Below, piece after piece: positions 61,147 to 64,000 of a DNA stretch of 64,000 bases. The position numbers and the translations under genes are program-made. The DNA lies in contig NZ_JAUCMN010000001.1 in the NCBI RefSeq assembly GCF_030363035.1, positions 1 to 64,000 on the forward strand, read 5' to 3'. The notes under the pieces are model-generated. The model had not been told where the DNA came from and searched no databases. It was given only the letters and a program-made list of their open reading frames with translations. The stretch's first letter is position 1; each line of letters begins with the position of its first letter. This stretch comes from Curtobacterium caseinilyticum (GTDB taxonomy: Bacteria > Actinomycetota > Actinomycetes > Actinomycetales > Microbacteriaceae).

Positions 61147-62531
61147 TGACGATCGCCAGCGACGTGGACCTGTCCGCCCTCGAGGCCGCCGTCGGCGCGG
61201 AGCGGGTGCACCGCGACTCGGAGATCCGCGCCCGGCACAGTCACGACGACGCCGAGTGGGCACCGTACGAGGTCCCGCTCGCGGTGGTGACCGCCGGCAG
61301 CACCGAGGACGTCGCGGCGACGCTGCGGTGGGCCGACGCCACGGGCGTCCGGGTCGTCCCGCGCGGGGCCGGCACGGGACTCTCCGGCGGTGCCAACGCC
61401 GTGGCGGGGTCGATCGTGCTCTCCCTCGCCGAGATGGACGCCGTGCTCGAGGTCGACGTCGACGAGCGGTACGCCGTCGTGCAGCCCGGGGTGGTCAACG
61501 ACGTCCTCCGCTCCACGGTCGCGCAGCACGGCCTCTGGTACCCGCCCGACCCGGCCAGCTCGGCGATCTCGACCATCGGCGGGAACGTCGCCACGAACGC
61601 GGGCGGCATCTGCTGCGTGAAGTACGGGGTGACCCGCGACTACGTGCTCGGCCTCACCGTCGTCCTGGCCGACGGCTCGGTCGTGGAACTCGGCCGCCGG
61701 ACGGCGAAGGGCGTCGCCGGCTACGACCTCGTCGGACTGATGGTCGGGTCCGAGGGGACGCTCGGGGTCGTCACGAGCGTCACCGTGAAGCTGCTCCCGC
61801 TCGCCGGCCGCGACGAACGAGCGGTGATCGGCTACTTCCCGTCGCTCGTCGCAGCCGGTGACGCGGTCGCCGCGGTGTCGCGCGCGGGGATCCTCCCCGC
61901 GGCGCTGGAGATCGTGGACCGGACCTGCCTGCGCGCCGTCGACGAGTGGCAACACCTGGGCCTGCCGTCCGACGTCGACACCCTGCTCCTCGCCCGCATC
62001 GACGAACCGGGAGCGGCCGGGGACGCCCTCGCCGACCAGGTCGAGGCCCTGTTCGCCGCGGCAGGGGGCACGGACGTCGAACGGGCGACCGACCCCGCCG
62101 ACATCGACCGGCTCTTCACCGCGCGGCGACTCGCCTACCCGGCGCTCGAGCGGCTCGGCCCCGTGCTCACCGAGGACGTCTGCGTCCCGCGGGGTGCCGT
62201 CCCGGAGATGCTCCGCCGGATCCAGGCGACCGCGGCGGCGAACGACGTCACCATCGCGAACATCGCGCACGCGGGCGACGGCAACCTGCACCCGCTGATC
62301 ATCGCGCCCGAGGACGACCACGCCGCGAAGACCCGCGCGAAGACCGCGTTCGACCAGATCGTCGCCGACAGCCTGGCCCTCGGCGGCACGGTGACGGGGG
62401 AGCACGGCGTCGGACTGCTCAAGCTGCCCGGGCTGCGCGAGGAGCTCGGCGAGCGGGTCGTGGCGATGCACCGTGCCGTGAAGGACGCGCTCGACCCGAA
62501 GGGCACGCTCAACCCCGGGAAGGCGTTCTGA
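61146..62531 (+). CDS. FAD-binding oxidase (GlcD / D-lactate dehydrogenase-like)
   Basis: A 461-residue flavoprotein of the PCMH family that oxidises a 2-hydroxyacid such as D-lactate or glycolate. The FAD domain has VRVVPRGAGTGLSGGANAVA, ERYAVVQPGVVNDVL, YPPDPASSAISTIGGNVATN and VGLMVGSEGTLGVVTSVTVK. The C-terminal substrate domain has IANIAHAGDGNLHPLII, GGTVTGEHGVGLLKLPGLRE and a closing LDPKGTLNPGKAF. No glcE/glcF-like iron-sulfur partner is adjacent. The exact substrate is open. The stop overlaps the next ATG by one base. Confidence 0.92.
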   Translation: MTIASDVDLSALEAAVGAERVHRDSEIRARHSHDDAEWAPYEVPLAVVTAGSTEDVAATLRWADATGVRVVPRGAGTGLSGGANAVAGSIVLSLAEMDAVLEVDVDERYAVVQPGVVNDVLRSTVAQHGLWYPPDPASSAISTIGGNVATNAGGICCVKYGVTRDYVLGLTVVLADGSVVELGRRTAKGVAGYDLVGLMVGSEGTLGVVTSVTVKLLPLAGRDERAVIGYFPSLVAAGDAVAAVSRAGILPAALEIVDRTCLRAVDEWQHLGLPSDVDTLLLARIDEPGAAGDALADQVEALFAAAGGTDVERATDPADIDRLFTARRLAYPALERLGPVLTEDVCVPRGAVPEMLRRIQATAAANDVTIANIAHAGDGNLHPLIIAPEDDHAAKTRAKTAFDQIVADSLALGGTVTGEHGVGLLKLPGLREELGERVVAMHRAVKDALDPKGTLNPGKAF

Positions 62532-62782
62532 TGGCCGGCACGACCGCCTCGACCCTCCGTACTCGTGACGGCGTCACGCTCGCGTACACGGAGCCCGCGG
62601 TGGTGCCGTCGACCGTGGTGCTGTGCGACGACTCCGCTGCGGTGCTGCCCGACCCGGTCGCGGACCGGCTCGCCGCGACCGGCTGGACCGTCCAGCGGTT
62701 GCCGGGCGTCCACCACGACATGCAGCTCGAGGACCCCGAGCGGGTCTCGCGCGTCGTCGACGACGCGCTCACCCGCGCCTGA
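62531..62782 (+). CDS. Small protein resembling a shortened alpha/beta hydrolase
   Basis: An 83-residue protein coupled to the FAD oxidase gene (TGATG overlap). The start STLRTRDGVTLAYTEPA looks like the first strands of an alpha/beta hydrolase, and the end WTVQRLPGVHHDMQLEDPER then VSRVVDDALTRA looks like the catalytic-histidine end of the same fold. The middle, which should hold the nucleophile serine, is missing. It could be a remnant after internal deletion or a small protein with a new role. Codon use is normal and the frame is intact. Confidence 0.7.
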   Translation: MAGTTASTLRTRDGVTLAYTEPAVVPSTVVLCDDSAAVLPDPVADRLAATGWTVQRLPGVHHDMQLEDPERVSRVVDDALTRA

Positions 62783-62822
62783 GCGGCGGGCCGACCGCAC
62801 GCACCGACCGGACGCACCCACG

Positions 62823-62870
62823 GACGGACGGGAGGCGCGGTGCCAGCTGGCACCGCGCCTCCCGTCGGTC
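62823..62870. terminator. Palindromic intergenic element (hairpin family A)
   Basis: A 22-bp stem with loop AGCT and one mismatch (GTCGGTC instead of GTCCGTC), between the convergent small hydrolase-like gene and the GH16-like gene. Confidence 0.87.
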
Positions 62871-62891
62871 ACCGGTCCCGTCGTGACCCGG

Positions 62892-63734
62892 TCAGTCCCA
62901 GATCGAGATCCAGTCGATGTCGACGTGGCCGTCGGCCCACCACGGCACGTCGTTCAGGATGGACGTCTCGGCCTGCAGTGTCACCCGCATCGGGTCGTTC
63001 GGCACCGCGGAGTGCGTCACCGACACCAGCGTGTCGTCCCAGTAGAAGCGGACCACGCCGTGGTCCCACTCGGTCGTCGCGACGTGGTAGCCGTCGCTCT
63101 GCTCCGAGTCCGTGTGCCGCTGCACGCTGGAGTCGAAGCGCATGCCGTTCTCCGTCCACGTGCCGGGGATGGCCGACGCCGGGCGCACCGTGCTGCCGAG
63201 GTCACCCTCGGGCCAGTCGATCTCGCCCTTGTTCCAGTCGTCGTCGACCGGCCAGAGCATGCCGACGAACTTGTAGCCCGGCGTGTCCGTGGTCTTGTAC
63301 CGGATGGAGACACGGCCGGTGTCGTGCGGTGCGTAGCCGTCCGGCAGCACGGTGGCGACGAGCGGCTGCCCGTCCTCCGAGTGCAGCCAGAAGTCGAGGT
63401 TGCCGTCCTCGACGCTGAGCACGCGGTCCGGGTCGTACCAGCCGCGCCCGCTCGTGTCCGAGTAGCCGGAGTAGGCCCCCATCTCCGGGTACTCGTCGAG
63501 GACGCTGCCGAGCCGGGCGTCCCGGGTGAAGTCCTCGGCGTACGACTGCTTCCACGTGCGACCGTTCGAGTACAGGTCGCCCTGCGGCATCGCGGTGCCG
63601 GTGTCCGTCGCCGCTTCCGAGGGGGCAGCGTGCTGGCTCATGCCGATGACGAGCGCTCCGGCCGCTGCGAACGCGACGCCGGTCGCGATGCGACGGTTCC
63701 TGCGGCCGCTGGTGTTCGGTGTGTCGGTCTTCAT
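62892..63734 (-). CDS. Secreted glycoside hydrolase family 16-like protein
   Basis: A 280-residue exported protein. The signal peptide has a basic start (RRNRRIATG), a hydrophobic core AFAAAGALVIGMSQ and a likely cut after SEA near residue 41. The concanavalin-like domain carries GEIDWPEGD, in which Glu171, Asp173 and Glu176 match the GH16 catalytic EXDXXE pattern, with WKQSYAEDF early and YHVATTEWDHGVVRFYWDD late. Likely substrates are beta-1,3/1,4-glucans or other polysaccharides, perhaps of plants. The ATG at 63734 follows an ACACACAC run with ACAGGGAA further upstream. Confidence 0.87.
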   Translation of the reverse strand: MKTDTPNTSGRRNRRIATGVAFAAAGALVIGMSQHAAPSEAATDTGTAMPQGDLYSNGRTWKQSYAEDFTRDARLGSVLDEYPEMGAYSGYSDTSGRGWYDPDRVLSVEDGNLDFWLHSEDGQPLVATVLPDGYAPHDTGRVSIRYKTTDTPGYKFVGMLWPVDDDWNKGEIDWPEGDLGSTVRPASAIPGTWTENGMRFDSSVQRHTDSEQSDGYHVATTEWDHGVVRFYWDDTLVSVTHSAVPNDPMRVTLQAETSILNDVPWWADGHVDIDWISIWD

Positions 63735-64000
63735 GTGTGTGTGTGCGTTCCCTGTCGTGATCCCTGTGCGCGTCCCTCCTGCGGGGCCTCGCGCCGCGGA
63801 ACCGTACCTTCTTCGTGCCCCTCGAACGGGGGGAATCCGAGCGCCAGTACCCCCACCGGGAGCTTCCGAGCAGCGGGGAGCAGCAGAAGGACCCGCTGCG
63901 AGCGGGATCGGGGACCTGTGTGGAGCTTCAGGAAGAGGGCCGCCGGTGGTGCTGGAGTGCAGGCTCGGCGCCGCGCGAACGGAACCGTGGTGGTCAGCGG
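63735..64000. other. Upstream region of the GH16-like gene; no gene seen
   Basis: These 266 bases hold no convincing gene. A GTGTGTGTGTG run touches the start codon. On the minus strand TACGGT lies about 70 bases before the start and could be a -10 element. A CCCCTCGAACGGGG hairpin lies near 63818. Nothing else is recognised to the window end. Confidence 0.4.

Overview
The window is a very GC-rich chromosomal segment of an actinobacterium, most likely a motile member of the Microbacteriaceae close to Curtobacterium. This placement is inferred from gene content and order and was not tested by a search. Supporting signs are sepH, the actinobacterial families DUF7455, DUF4193, DUF3093, DUF3710, DUF3159 and DUF3000, ParE/ParC-type topoisomerase genes, a GlnR-type box, frequent GTG/TTG starts, and several genes whose start codon lies 6-7 bases after a TANNNT box (leaderless transcription).

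Region 1 (about 0.1-24 kb) is a conserved actinobacterial housekeeping block. It holds DUF7455, parE, parC, an alkaline-phosphatase-fold enzyme, sepH, DUF4193, DUF3093, dut, DUF3710, DUF3159, acnA and dxs. A Phd/RelE toxin-antitoxin pair follows, then fadB-like, thiolase, rnd and DUF3000 on the minus strand, and an alpha/beta hydrolase. A roughly 0.8 kb non-coding array of 19-bp repeats and three longer modules lies at 8.3-9.05 kb.

Region 2 (24.1-32.7 kb) is a polymorphic-toxin island read leftwards. A 1782-residue Rhs protein carries a helical WXG/LXG-like N-terminus and a variable C-terminal domain that looks like an ADP-ribosyltransferase. Five tightly packed genes follow: two paralogous presumed immunity proteins, a composite DUF6188-type immunity protein and two unrecognised proteins.

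Region 3 (32.8-42.2 kb) holds sufE and a thiosulfate sulfurtransferase, zapE, an ammonium transporter behind a GlnR-type box, an aldo/keto reductase, a ChaB-like protein, a stand-alone FabH-like enzyme, an EcsC-like protein and a DUF559 nuclease-like protein.

Region 4 (42.4-61 kb) is a flagellar island. The operon flgN-flgK-flgL-fliW runs leftwards. The rightward genes are a FliA-type sigma factor, fliC, fliD, fliS, a small unknown protein, and then flgB-flgC-fliE-fliF-fliG-fliH-fliI-fliJ-NlpC/P60-fliK-flgD-flgE. Three promoters share a CTWAC-N15-GCCGANAG pattern and fit control by the FliA-type sigma factor encoded among them. The export gate, stator and switch genes fliM/fliN are not in the window.

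Region 5 (61-64 kb) holds a GlcD-like FAD oxidase, an 83-residue remnant of an alpha/beta hydrolase, and a secreted GH16-like glycoside hydrolase.

Several families of palindromic elements occupy intergenic spaces, mostly between convergent genes, and probably act as two-way terminators. Two of these sites are filled with G/C homopolymer runs that look like sequencing or assembly damage.
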